Below, piece by piece: positions 10,086-19,347 of a stretch of 64,000 nt of DNA (positions are counted from its first letter, which is position 1; every line of letters begins with the position of its first letter). A model generated the notes under the pieces. That model did not search any database and had not been told where the DNA came from. It was given only the letters and a program-made list of their open reading frames with translations. The DNA comes from Symbiodinium natans (lineage: Eukaryota; Sar; Dinophyceae; Suessiales; Symbiodiniaceae): positions 649,906-713,905 of the forward strand of contig CAJNDS010000702.1 of the NCBI GenBank assembly GCA_905221605.1, in the 5' to 3' direction. A program made the translations under genes and the position numbers.

Positions 10086-10779
10086 GTTCAGAGCAAGGTG
10101 TAAGAGGATTTCCAGTTTGGGGCTGGCGGTGTCATGTTTCTACACTTGCCTCCCAGAACCCCAAACCCCAAAACTCTAAGGCCCGCACACTGAACCCTAA
10201 ACACCTAACCTCCTAACCCGTAAACCCTAAACTCCCAAATTCCAAGCCCTAAGCCCCCAGAAGCCCAGCAGCTCAATGCCCTCTTTGGGGAGTACCCCAA
10301 GCTTAGTAGCAGAGTAGGTAACCTTTGACCTTTTTTGGGGTGGTACATGCCGCTTCCTTAGAAGAACCCAAAAGTTAGCCTTTAGTTCTTCTAGGATGCT
10401 GGACAACCCCTAAACCCGAAACCCCAAACCCTAAACCCTAAACCCCAAACCCTAAACCCTATATCCTAAACCCTAAACCTTTTGCAAGTTCACTTGTTCA
10501 GTCCTTAGGGCCTGCAGTGCCTCGTAGGGAGCCGGCATCTCCTAAAATCGCTGGAGAGGTTGAGGTTGCCCTCCTCTCTTCCCTGCTCAGACATTGGAAG
10601 TACGTGGACCCTAGAGCCTGAAGCCTAAAGCCTAAAGCCGAAAGCCCAAAGCCTAAAGCCTAAACCCCAAAGCCTAAAGCCTAAAGCCTACAGCCTAAAG
10701 CCTAAAGCCCAAAGCCTGAAGCCTAAAGCCTAAAGCCTAAACCCTAAACTTCCAAAGACACCGGCGGCCACCCCGGAAG
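10086..10779. repeat. Intron with CCCTAAA relatives and a GCCTAAA variant array
   Basis: CCCTAAA runs occur near 10190-10240 and 10405-10480. From 10617 to 10748 the repeat is the variant heptamer GCCTAAA, about 18 copies and nearly uniform, with only a few CCCTAAA at its end. The rest is unique DNA with no recognisable exon. Confidence 0.85.
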
Positions 10780-10818
10780 GTGAGGTTTGCCATTCCTGTG
10801 GAACGCAATCCTGGGAAG
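10780..10818 (+). CDS. Ligand-gated ion channel, 39-bp micro-exon (pre-M1)
   Basis: CGGAAG|GTGAGG ... GGGAAG|GTCGCG gives VRFAIPVERNPGK, exactly 13 codons in phase 0. The V-x-R-x-P-x-(Y) pattern is the pre-M1 strand of pentameric ligand-gated channels, and the next exon continues immediately with Y-M-V-N-I of M1. Both boundaries follow AG|G. Confidence 0.7.
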
Positions 10819-11044
10819 GTCGCGGCTGGTAGCGAAGCAAGGGAAGGGCTTGGGCGTAGTCGGGTCAAAGATTGTGCGGACGTTGAGACTGGATTTGTGT
10901 TGCTTCAAAGCTTCCGCTAGTCAGGGGAGTCGCTGGCAAATTTGTCCCGCATACTTTAGGTCGTGGAACTTCCACGACCCTGACCCATCTGGGGAGGAAT
11001 CTCACGGGCCTAAGCTGTGAGCCTAAACCAAGCTGCCCTGCAAG

Positions 11045-11126
11045 TACATGGTGAACATCGGGCTCATGCTCTGGATTCTGGTGGTGGCCTCTTTCAGCAA
11101 CTTCACAGTGAGGGTCGATGCGCCAG
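11045..11126 (+). CDS. Ligand-gated ion channel, M1 exon
   Basis: YMVNIGLMLWILVVASF is a typical M1 helix, followed by SNFTVRVDAP. The exon begins after TGCAAG and ends with a phase-1 junction at a GC donor (CCAG|GCTCTGG). It fits the preceding micro-exon and the following M2 exon in frame. Confidence 0.78.
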
Positions 11127-11259
11127 GCTCTGGTTTCAAAGCAAAACATATGGAGGCCCCAGCGTATTTGCCCTTCCCGAAGCGACCCTCTGTACCCTAG
11201 ATGCCAGAAGCTAGCGCCTTGACCCCCAAGCTTTTTCTGCTCCCTAGCGTCCCTCTGAG

Positions 11260-11380
11260 CTGACCGCATGGCCATCATCGTGACCTTCATCCTTACAAGC
11301 ATGGCCATGAAGTACCTCATCAATGACCAGCTGCCTGGCAAGTCATACCAGACGAGCCACGGCTGCAGACAAAGTATGAC
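11260..11380 (+). CDS. Ligand-gated ion channel, M2 exon
   Basis: Starting after CTCTGAG in phase 1 it gives ADRMAIIVTFILTSMAM then KYLINDQLPGKSYQT. The A-D-R-x-(9)-L-T-x-x-A-x-K-Y-x-I-x-x-x-L-P-x-x-S-Y-x-T pattern is the M2 pore helix plus M2-M3 loop of pentameric ligand-gated channels. An acceptor eight bases upstream would produce a stop; the one chosen restores the frame exactly. The 3' junction after SYQT is unresolved, so the end is approximate. Confidence 0.75.
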
Positions 11381-11650
11381 CTGGTAGCCCTTAACCTACA
11401 AACCCTAAACGATATTAGCCCTAAACCCTCACCAGCAAATCGCTGAATCCTTACTCCTGCAAAAGCATGACGCTGGAGCCTGAATGATTCCCAAAAGCAT
11501 CCACTTCGAATCCTTGTCTGCTAAAACAGACGACTACCCAAAGTCTCATTCTACTTCAGCCGGCCTGTAGCCCTGAACCCTAAACCTTACAAACCAAACC
11601 CTCAGCCTGCTGTTTTTTTGGTTTTTGGGGCTTACGGTTCATCACCGGAC

Positions 11651-11791
11651 TTGACGTGTCCCACGCCGCTGAGGTGGCTGGACCTGTACCTGCTGGCATC
11701 CTACGTCTTTCTGAGCCTCCCTGCCCTCTGGGTCATTGGCTTGTGGGTGTGGTTTGGCGATCTCACAAAGCTCGACGACGTGGACTTGCAG
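11651..11791 (+). CDS. Ligand-gated ion channel, M3 exon
   Basis: RWLDLYLLASYVFLSLPALW followed by VIGLWVWF is a membrane segment with the L-D-x-Y-L-L start typical of M3 in these channels. It ends LDDVDLQ at a GC donor (TGCAG|GCCTAA). The 5' edge is uncertain (11651 is a conservative start). Confidence 0.68.
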
Positions 11792-12374
11792 GCCTAAGGC
11801 CCTAAGCCCTCAACCTCACCCAGAAGACGTAAGAAGCGAACGCACCTTTGTCCTCAAAAGCCGAAAAGTTTCGAGAGCTGGAGAAACCAAGCGCAAAAAA
11901 AAAACGTGTTACCAATCCACATCTTTGTGATTCTTTACTAACAAAACGTTTTTTCAAACATGTTTCTTCACTCTGCGGGGGGGGCCTCTCTTTCGCGCTC
12001 CTCGTTAAAAGGAAAGAGCGAGCAGAGCGACTCAGGGAGAGCCAGGGTCTGAGTCAAAGCAGAGTTGGGGGGAGGAGCCCAAGGAGAGAATGGAAAGGAG
12101 AAGGGAGGCACACAAATATATTTTGGGTTTAGGGTTTAGGGTTTTAGGGTTTAGGGTTTAGGGTTTAGGGTTTAGGGTGTAGGGTCCCTTTTCTCTCTCT
12201 TTTGCTTACCTCTTGCAATTCCCGAGAAGTGGCCCCCCCCCGGAGAAGACCTCAGAGAGGCCCCAGCGAAGAAGTAGGAGCTCTTTGCAAAGAAAACTGG
12301 CCCTTCGCGATGCTTCCTCACGAAACCAACCATACACGTAACCACACTTCCAGGGCCTTCTGGGGGGAGATCTC
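11792..12374. repeat. Intron start with TTTAGGG block
   Basis: A TTTAGGG run of about eight units lies at 12123-12183. The remainder is unique, partly purine-rich DNA (12010-12110). No coding similarity seen. Confidence 0.7.
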
Positions 12375-13290
12375 TCATATGCAGGCAGCGGTTGAGCCAG
12401 TCGAGTCGAGATTCCAGCTGCCTGGAGCTTCATCATGAGCGTTTACTTCAGGGCCCTTCTCAGGACTGAAGTCCGTCGAATCATCTTCGTTGAATTCCGC
12501 ATCAAACTCAACAGCTCGGGCTTTCTTGCCAAGGGGTCTCTGATGGTCTCTGACGACAATGCGCGGCATACGTTTGTGGTGCTTGCAATCCTCTTCTCTC
12601 CTCGTCTTCTGTTCTGCCAAACCACCTCCTTCGTCAGGTCGTTCTTCCACGCCTACGGTGTACCTACATCCCTCCTGCCTTCATCCCATCCACACACACT
12701 CATCAGTTGACAACACATCCGAGGATTCTTGCCAACTGCCAGTCCAAACGCAGGTGCCGGTTGAGGAGATCTTTCAAGCCTGGGCAGCTTAAACAAGCCA
12801 TACAGGCAATTGTCTGGAACTCCTTGCGCATGATTCGGCCCCACTGTTGCGATGGCGGAGATACCTTTCGCAAACTTCGGGTGACCTTTACTTCGATGTG
12901 GTTCGGCCAAGCTGAAGTAAAGGGTTTCACACATTGCCAGTCTCCCAGTGTACTTCACATGGAACGCTCGTTCACGCGGTGTGGCACCCCCTGCAAGTTG
13001 TTTGTGAACTCTGGCTGCATGAAGTTCGTGAATGTAGCGCCAGGGCACCACACTTGCATTGTTTCGCGAAGCAAAGCTCACACTTACCTGCTGCAACAAC
13101 GTGCGCCCCGCATCCCTCAAACTCGTGACCGTTTGTCCTGCAGCCACGTTGGCTTGATGCTCAGAAGGTTGAGACGGTGCCTTCCGAGTTGCCAAGCCTG
13201 CTTTCACGATCTTGTCCGGATAGCCACCATCAGCGGCTCGTACTTCAGTGCGTCCTCAATAGGATCTGAATGAGAGGACTTCTTTGTCTA
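12375..13290 (-). pseudogene. Decayed copia-like retrotransposon pol fragment
   Basis: On the minus strand 13207-12653 is open and contains GGATPRERAFHVKYTGRL...GETLYF-like and HPKFAKGI segments. This is the pattern (T-P-x-E-x-x-F-x-x-x-Y-x-G-x-L, then P-K-F-x-x-G-I) that follows the integrase core in Ty1/copia-type polyproteins of protists and plants. The frame is broken below 12653, and a second open piece (12650-12375) follows in another frame. No LTRs were found. It lies antisense within the inferred M3-M4 intron of the channel gene. Assignment is by motif memory only. Confidence 0.42.
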
Positions 13291-13590
13291 ACGCCCCTCC
13301 TTCGTAGCGACCGCTGTGTTGGCGTGGGTATTTGAGAATCAAGCACCTCAGTTTCTAATTATTTTAGTCGCTAACGCGAACCGCCTCGGCAAGGCACAGA
13401 ATTGCAGGTAGCCCTTGTCAATAGGGGGACCCTCTATAAGCTTTCCGGAAAAAAGCTGAATAGTGGCTATCTGCACTAGAGCGGGTGCAAGATTAGAAGA
13501 TGTTGAGGTTGATGCCTCAAACCCGCCTGTTGCAGATTTCATTCGACTTTTCTGCACCCATCAGAAGTCATGATTTTCATTAAGCCCCCC
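13291..13590. other. Unique intronic DNA
   Basis: No recognisable coding or repeat structure. Confidence 0.4.
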
Positions 13591-13709
13591 TGAACCCCCA
13601 AACCCTGAACCCTGAACCCTGAACCCTGAACCCTAAACCCTAAACCCTAAACCCTAAACCCTAAACCCTAAACCCTAAACCCTAAACCCTAAACCCTAAA
13701 CCCTAAACC
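13591..13709 (-). repeat. CCCTAAA block facing a TTTAGGG block
   Basis: About fifteen heptamers (first CCCTGAA, then CCCTAAA). It is followed after 60 bp by TTTAGGG heptamers in opposite orientation. Confidence 0.95.
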
Positions 13710-13770
13710 CACCACCTCTAGACTCTGGACTCGCCCTTGACCCTGAAGTGGTAGAGTCGGTCGAGTCACA
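13710..13770 (+). other. 60-bp spacer between inverted heptamer blocks, possible exon
   Basis: The spacer can be read LDSGLALDPEVVESVESH, acidic and soluble, as expected for part of an M3-M4 loop, but splice junctions and phase do not clearly fit. Its position between facing heptamer blocks repeats the arrangement seen at the 9847 and 14580 exons. Confidence 0.28.
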
Positions 13771-14214
13771 CTTAGGGTTTAGGGTTTAGGGTTTAGGGTT
13801 TAGGGTTTAGGGTTTAGGGTTGAGGGTTTAGGGTCGCCCTGGCATACAGGGGGTGGAGGGAGCAGAGTGGTGGCTCGCCCGGTGCCCTGGCTAAGGGGTT
13901 GCAGGGCTTCAGGATTTTTAAGGTTTAGGGTTTAGGGTTAGGTTTGGGGTGTAAGGGGCGTTATGGGGCTTCAGGGTTTAGGGGCCTGACTTCCCGGGCT
14001 TGGAAGGGCCTTAGAAGCCCTGGAACCCTGAAATTTTGGAACCCTGAAATCCTGAAAACCCTAAAAGCCCTTTAAGGGTGGAACCTGTAAAGCCCTGCAA
14101 GCCTAAGACTCTGCACCCAAAATCCCTAGAATTCCTCAAGTCTGGCCCGTACGCGCTCGGACGTTCTAACGCGGTTTTGGGGTAGGTAACGGGCGCTGCA
14201 GAAAGACAGCCCAG
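13771..14214 (+). repeat. TTTAGGG block then unique intronic DNA
   Basis: About nine TTTAGGG heptamers at 13771-13838, another short run at 13920-13945, then mixed sequence with isolated heptamers. Nothing coding is recognised before the acceptor at 14213-14214. Confidence 0.85.
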
Positions 14215-14305
14215 GATCTTGTTTGTCGTTTGGACTCTCTTCCACCTCTTCATCTTTACGCTCCCCTGCTTCAGCTACCGCTGCGTCAGAGAGGACTGGG
14301 AACAG
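14215..14305 (+). CDS. Ligand-gated ion channel, M4 exon
   Basis: ILFVVWTLFHLFIFTLPCF then SYRCVREDWEQ: a hydrophobic segment of about 20 residues with the W-T-x-x-H core found in M4 of protist pentameric channels, followed by a basic/acidic tail. Junctions are CCCAG|G and GAACAG|GTGGGG. It starts in phase 2 and ends in phase 0. The exon linking it to M3 is missing or unrecognised. Confidence 0.62.
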
Positions 14306-14579
14306 GTGGGGTATAGACCCTAAACCCTAAACCAAAAGCCCTCATCTCGGATTATCGGAAAACACCAGCACAGGGTTTACCCCAAGCCCTCAACCCCAAT
14401 AGCCCCAGAAGGTCAAAACCCTAAACCCTAAACCGTAAAAGGTAAACCTAAACCCTAAACCCTAAACCCTAAACCCTAAACCCTAAACCCTAAACCCTAA
14501 ACCCTAAACCCTAAACCCTAAACCCTAAACCCTAAACCCTAAACCCTAAACCCTAAACCCTAAACCCTAAACCCCCAAG
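14306..14579 (-). repeat. Intron filled by CCCTAAA block
   Basis: From 14445 to 14572 the intron is an almost perfect CCCTAAA array (about 18 units). It ends only eight bases before the next exon (CCCCCAAG|G). Confidence 0.93.
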
Positions 14580-14670
14580 GTGCTGGAACATCAGCAGGAG
14601 CACGACCCATGGCAACTTCGCATGCGCAGCCCCTCCCAAAAGCCCTCCCAAGGCGTGGCAGGCAGCTTTG
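14580..14670 (+). CDS. Ligand-gated ion channel, probable cytoplasmic tail exon
   Basis: VLEHQQEHDPWQLRMRSPSQ and further serine/glycine-rich residues follow in phase 0 from the M4 exon. The likely donor is GCTTTG|GTTTAGGG, so the next intron would begin with the heptamer array itself. Exon assignment rests on open frame, junctions and collinearity, not on family similarity, because such tails are poorly conserved. Confidence 0.45.
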
Positions 14671-14758
14671 GTTTAGGGTTTAGGGTTTAGGGTTCAGGGT
14701 TCAGGGTTTAGGGTTTAGGGTTTAGGGTTTAGGGTTTAGGGTTTAGGGTTTAGGGTTC
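14671..14758 (+). repeat. TTTAGGG block after the tail exon
   Basis: About twelve TTTAGGG heptamers (two TTCAGGG variants), in opposite orientation to the block on the other side of the exon. Confidence 0.95.
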
Positions 14759-16092
14759 CTAAACCCCGCTAGTCCCCACTAAGCCCCCGACTGTAGGGTT
14801 TAGGGTTCCTAAACCCCCACTAGGACCCCCACTATGCCCCCCTCTGAGCCCCATCAAGCACAACCCTGGAAAGCTTAGAAGCCACTCGCAAAGGCAGCTC
14901 CGTTGGCCCTGTCCGCGCCCCTGCAGCTGCTACAAGGAAAGCAACGATGGGTTTAGGTGTGTTTAGGTGACGGGTTGAGGGCTTTGAGGGTTGTAGAGAT
15001 ATAGGTTTTGAATTTTGAAGGGCTTAGGATGGCTTAGGATCCTTTTTGTGGGGGGTGCCTGTTATGATACAGCCTAAACACCCAAAGAGACCACAAGTTT
15101 TTCTCCACCTGGCCATCCGATGTCTATTTGGTGGATTTAGAATTTGGGTTTGGGGTCTCGCGTGGTGCGAAAAAGCTTGCAATTTATGAGGCGGCCTTCA
15201 ATTCTGGCTGAGGCTTAAGGCTTAAGGGTGTGGGGCTCAAGGTTTTCAGGACGACATGTGGAGGCTTTGGCAGAAGCGGGGCTTTCTGGGAGTGTACCCT
15301 GGATGGCCGTTGGTTTCAGTTCTTTGACTTCCCAAGCCCGTAGACTTCACTGCAGAAGCTGCTGGACCCTAGCCCCTGAGCCCTAAACCCTAAACCCTCA
15401 ACCTCTGCGCTCTTAGCAACACGACCATCTGATAGTCATCAGTCTCGACGTTTCACGAAGGCCTCGCTTCGTTTCCAAAGCCGTGTTGTTCCGATGTCTG
15501 CCGCCCTCAACCGTAAGCCCACAAGTCCGCACTCGACAGGCAAGCTCTACCCTAACCATCCCTTAGCCCTAACCCTTAACCCCTTAACCCCTAAACCCCT
15601 AAACCCTTATCATTACCCCTTCAAGTACCGAAAAAATCGAGGGTCCCTTCTGCAAGCCCCAAAATTCTTTGCCCTGGGCACCTTGAGAAGGACCTGGAGA
15701 GCAGCGACAGCGAGGGGGACAGTCGGTAGCCTTTGCGAGACAGCAAGGCCGGGGGTACGTAATGCATGTATGTATGTATGTACGTATGTATGTATGCATG
15801 CATGTATGTATGTTGGTGGTATGTATGTGTGCATATTTCATTACGTGCGTCTAAGCGAGCCTTGAAACCAACCCTTTGCTCCATGGCCGGGGTGTCACCC
15901 CTCAACGGGCGTATGGGGGCTTTAGGGTTCTTAAGGGCTTAAGGTACATACTGGGTTTCGTGTTCAGGTTTCGTAGCCGGTCCAACGTCCACATGCGTAT
16001 CTCGTAATGCAAATTTGTACATATATAAACATATATATATATATATTTACATTCGTATTTATATTTTATATACATGTTTTTATTATTCATAT

Positions 16093-16180
<88 letters not shown>

Positions 16181-17919
16181 ATATATATACATACACATTT
16201 GTTTTTGTATGCATATATGTGTATATCAAGCCTGAATATTTCGTCTATAAGTATATGTGCAGATTCCCTGAGCTTCTCTGAACTCTGAACCTATGGTTGC
16301 CTAGCATTCGCGGCGGGGCTCTTGGAAGAGACAGGTGCAGAAGTGCAGAGGTTCAAAACTACACTGTAGAGTTCAGGGATCGGGTTTCAGCTCCGAGCCC
16401 TAGGTCCTAACCCCCAAACCCTCTCTAAGCCTTAAACCCTATACCTTATACCCTCTAGGAATTACATGTGCTTGATCGCATGAGGGGCCGAATTGCTTTG
16501 ACTTCAAGTGTGCCCTGCGCAGGAGCAGATGCAGAAGCCGGAGGTGGCCTTTTTGGGTTCGGGTTCAGGGGTTGACGGGTTGAGGGGTTTAGGGTTTAGG
16601 GGTTGAGGGGTTTAGGGTTTAGGGGTTTAGGGTTTTGGGGTTTAGGGTTTAAGGTTTAGGGTTTATAGCGACGGGCTACCAGATGGAAGAGGAAACGTTT
16701 TTCTGAAAGAAGCCGCGTTTTTCCAAGTGCTTGTTTTTGTCTTCCGTGTGAGGTCCACATTCCATCTGAGCGTTTGTTTTGCTCTGGATTTATGCCATGC
16801 CATCATTGTATGCATTTTGCTCCACGAAAAAACTCAAACATGTAGATCCAGGACCTCAAATGGTTTTTCTCGCCCCCATATTCCATGCCATGTGTTGCAT
16901 ATGCTATGCCATGTTTTGCATGTGCTATGCCGTGTGTTTTGTTCTCTTTGCTCCTAAAACGCCCAAAAATTGGGCATAAACGCAAGACTGAGACAACTAG
17001 AGTAGCGAAAGAACAACAAAAGGAAAAAGCAAAGACGAGAGAAAAGTGGTGCAGACGATGAAAGGGGGCAAGGCGACGAAAGCCATTCTGGCAGGAGGAA
17101 GAGGGAGAGGGAGAGTGTGTGTGAAGTTCCGAATCCCCTTAGAAACGCAGACCTCGCATGGGTGCGATCTTCGAATTTCCAGATCGCACCAATCCCTCAT
17201 TTCTTTCCCTATCTTTCTCTTTCTCTCTCTTTCTCTCTCTTCTTCTCTCTTCTTCTCTCTTTCTCTCGACATTCGAGCCACCGCAGCAGTCTAGCAAGTA
17301 GGGCTTCGGGCCGTTCAGGGGAAGAGTTTAAATAAACAACTGCTAGCCCGCCGCTATAGGGTTTTGGGGTTTAGGGGGTTTAGGGGTTTTAGGGATTTAG
17401 GGTTTAGGGAAATATCCCTGGACGCAGTCTATGCTTGCGGTGGTCCAGGCCCCTAGGTGGGGCCCAGAGTCATAAAGATTGCATTCGCGCCGAGCTCTTT
17501 CTGGTTCCTCGGCTCATCGCCGCAAGTGTCCGAAGTTCGGGGGGGGGGGGGGGGAAAGCACCAGAAACCTTCTGGGGGTTTTCGATAGTAGGGTACCCTG
17601 CTGGGGGCCTTTTTAAAAGGGGATGTATATTAGGTCCCTTATTGTCGTAAACCCCCATATGATGCTTTCCCCGACTAACACAGATCATGACATGGTTGCG
17701 GAGATACGGGAGCATCAACTTTTCTGGTTTTTCGACATGGTAAGTCCCTTCCCCCTTCTCACCGCCCAAATGCAGAAGAAGAGATTCCAGGATGAAATCG
17801 AAGGTATGCCTGTATGCCTCACAGCTCCACGCTTCCCAACTTTCCCTATGACTTCTTCTATCTGCTTCGAGGTTGCTAGAGTTCTTTCCCCTGCTGCAGA
17901 AGTCCATTTTTAGTTGCAG
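14759..17919. other. Gene-poor stretch with microsatellites and isolated heptamers
   Basis: 15766-15822 is a (GTAT)n/(GCAT)n microsatellite; 16021-16050 is AT-rich; 16094-16180 is a clean (ATCT)n run of about 22 units; 16565-16668 holds TTTAGGG-type repeats; 17212-17268 is a (TTCTCTC)-type tract; 17540-17555 is a G-run. 15256-15330 (DDMWRLWQKRGFLGVYPGW, then a stop) could be a terminal exon of the channel gene. No other gene is recognised. Confidence 0.5.
17918..17919 (+). promoter_or_regulatory. Candidate spliced-leader acceptor
   Basis: A pyrimidine-rich run ending TTTTTAGTTGCAG lies eight bases before the ATG at 17928. A short AG-to-ATG distance is typical of dinoflagellate mRNAs, whose 5' ends are trans-spliced. 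Inferred, not shown. Confidence 0.4.
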
Positions 17920-17927
17920 CGCTCTGC

Positions 17928-19347
17928 ATGTCTTTCCTGGTGTCGACCCTGCACACGACCAGTGGCCAAGATGTTTGCCTCGAACCGCCGGTGGCTTCAG
18001 ATGAACCTCTCGAGGATCTCAGGCGCCGTGCTGCCTACGCCTTGCGAGTGGGGGTTCGACAGGTGAGTGACGAAAGACTAAGAACCCTAAACCCTAAACC
18101 CTAACCCCTAAACCCTAAACCCTAAACCCCAAACCCCAAACCCCAAACCCTAAAACCCTAAACCCTGAACCCTAAACCCCAATCATCGTGCTCCATTTCT
18201 GCCGGCTTCGACCGCTGTTCAGGTGACCCTTCTGAGTGGTGACAAGGAGTTAGTCGGAAACTGCCCCGTGGCCGACGTCATCGACGAAGCCGCAGACCTC
18301 ACGGTACTGCTGCAGCCGGTGCACCGCATCTACCGGCCGCAGGTGGAGGAGGCCTGGGAAGCCGTGGGCTTTGTGAAGCTGCAGAGGGTGGTGTTTCCGC
18401 CTTCCAGCGGCATCGACGTGAATATGATGCCCTTCCGGATGGGCGACAAGGCCTCGCTCCCCGAGGAGCTCTGGGGCTACTGGCCCCTGATCGAAGCATG
18501 CAGGCTCCCAGAGGAGGAACTTGGGAAGGTGGGTTTCTTGACCATCCAGGAGACTGACGTCACTGCAGGGGACGCTCAACGTCGCCCGGGGTTGCACCTG
18601 GAAAGTCCAGGCGTCGTGATGTCGGAGGGCCGGGTGTTGCTGACGATGGCCCGGTGGGGTGCGGGGCTAGCAGGATTCAGAGTGAAAGAGCCTAAGCAGG
18701 TACCTCCGATACTTGAGTCTTTGGATGAAGATGTGGACCACCAGGCTCAGATTGATGACGCCGTTGCGGGTTCTGAGGCTGACGACATCTCGGATGAAGA
18801 CTCTGAAGACAGTGAAGACGGTGGCACCAAGTGGATCCATACCCGGTTGCAGGGCGGAATCTACACGGCCTCCACAGTGGAGAACTCTGCCAAGTTTTGG
18901 GATCTTCGCTTCTCTGACCCAGCGGACGTTTGTGGCCCCCTGGGGGACCTAGAACACATGCGTCAGGCGTTGGGGCCTGGTGTGGCTGCCGAGGCCCAGA
19001 CACTATATTGGATGAGTGATGCCACGCCCCATGAGTCCGTTCCTTTGAAGGAAGATGCGCATCGCCAGTATTTCCGCCTCGTGACCAGCTCCGTGTCCCT
19101 CTGGTATTCGAAGCATTCCACGGAGAACCCTTTGGTGAAGCCGGATCCCAGTCTTACAAGGATTGTTGACACCGATAAATTTCAAGATTTCCCGCTGGTC
19201 GGTCCATCGATGAAGCGGAGAGGAAGTGATGTGGGGGACAAGATTTGGGATGTATTCCATGGTACAGAATTGGGATACTTCCCCGATGGTGTACATGACC
19301 CCTCCAGAGAGCGGAAGCTGCTAGAGCAGCAGCTGGGGCCCCTGTGA
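17928..19347 (+). CDS. Two-exon gene, unknown function, possible ubiquitin-like N-terminus
   Basis: Exon 1 (17928-18062, 45 codons) and exon 2 (18223-19347) join in phase 0 to give 419 residues. The N-terminal 75 residues (MSFLVSTLHTTSGQDV..., L-x-x-L-R-x-x-A-A, ...VRQVTLLSGDKELV...) have the layout of a ubiquitin-like fold: two strands, a helix, then Q-x-x-L-L-x-G-D-x-x-L. No C-terminal di-glycine follows. The middle contains an RRPGLHLESPG segment and an acidic run (DDISDEDSEDSEDGG, about residues 230-245). The C-terminal part is unrecognised. The continuous frame upstream of 18223 is closed, so the GTG there is an exon edge and not a start. It is a single gene with no related neighbour. 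Function is not assigned. Confidence 0.65.
18063..18222 (+). other. 160-bp intron carrying CCCTAAA heptamers
   Basis: CGACAG|GTGAGT ... GCTGTTCAG|GTGACC. A CCCTAAA/CCCCAAA array fills 18086-18181. The seven bases CAGGTGA occur at both ends (18060-18066 and 18220-18226), like a target duplication from intron insertion. Confidence 0.7.

Noticed and set aside
11250-11280. A one-base deletion breaking the channel at M2
   Set aside because: Using the acceptor CTCTGAG eight bases further on, in phase 1, restores the frame exactly. No frameshift is needed.
15494-15865. A 123-codon frame ending in Tyr/Val/Cys repeats
   Set aside because: It runs through heptamer relatives and a GTAT microsatellite. 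No motif and no conserved context.
18223-18225. GTG at 18223 as a start codon
   Set aside because: It directly follows an intron acceptor, and a matching first exon with a good ATG lies at 17928-18062.
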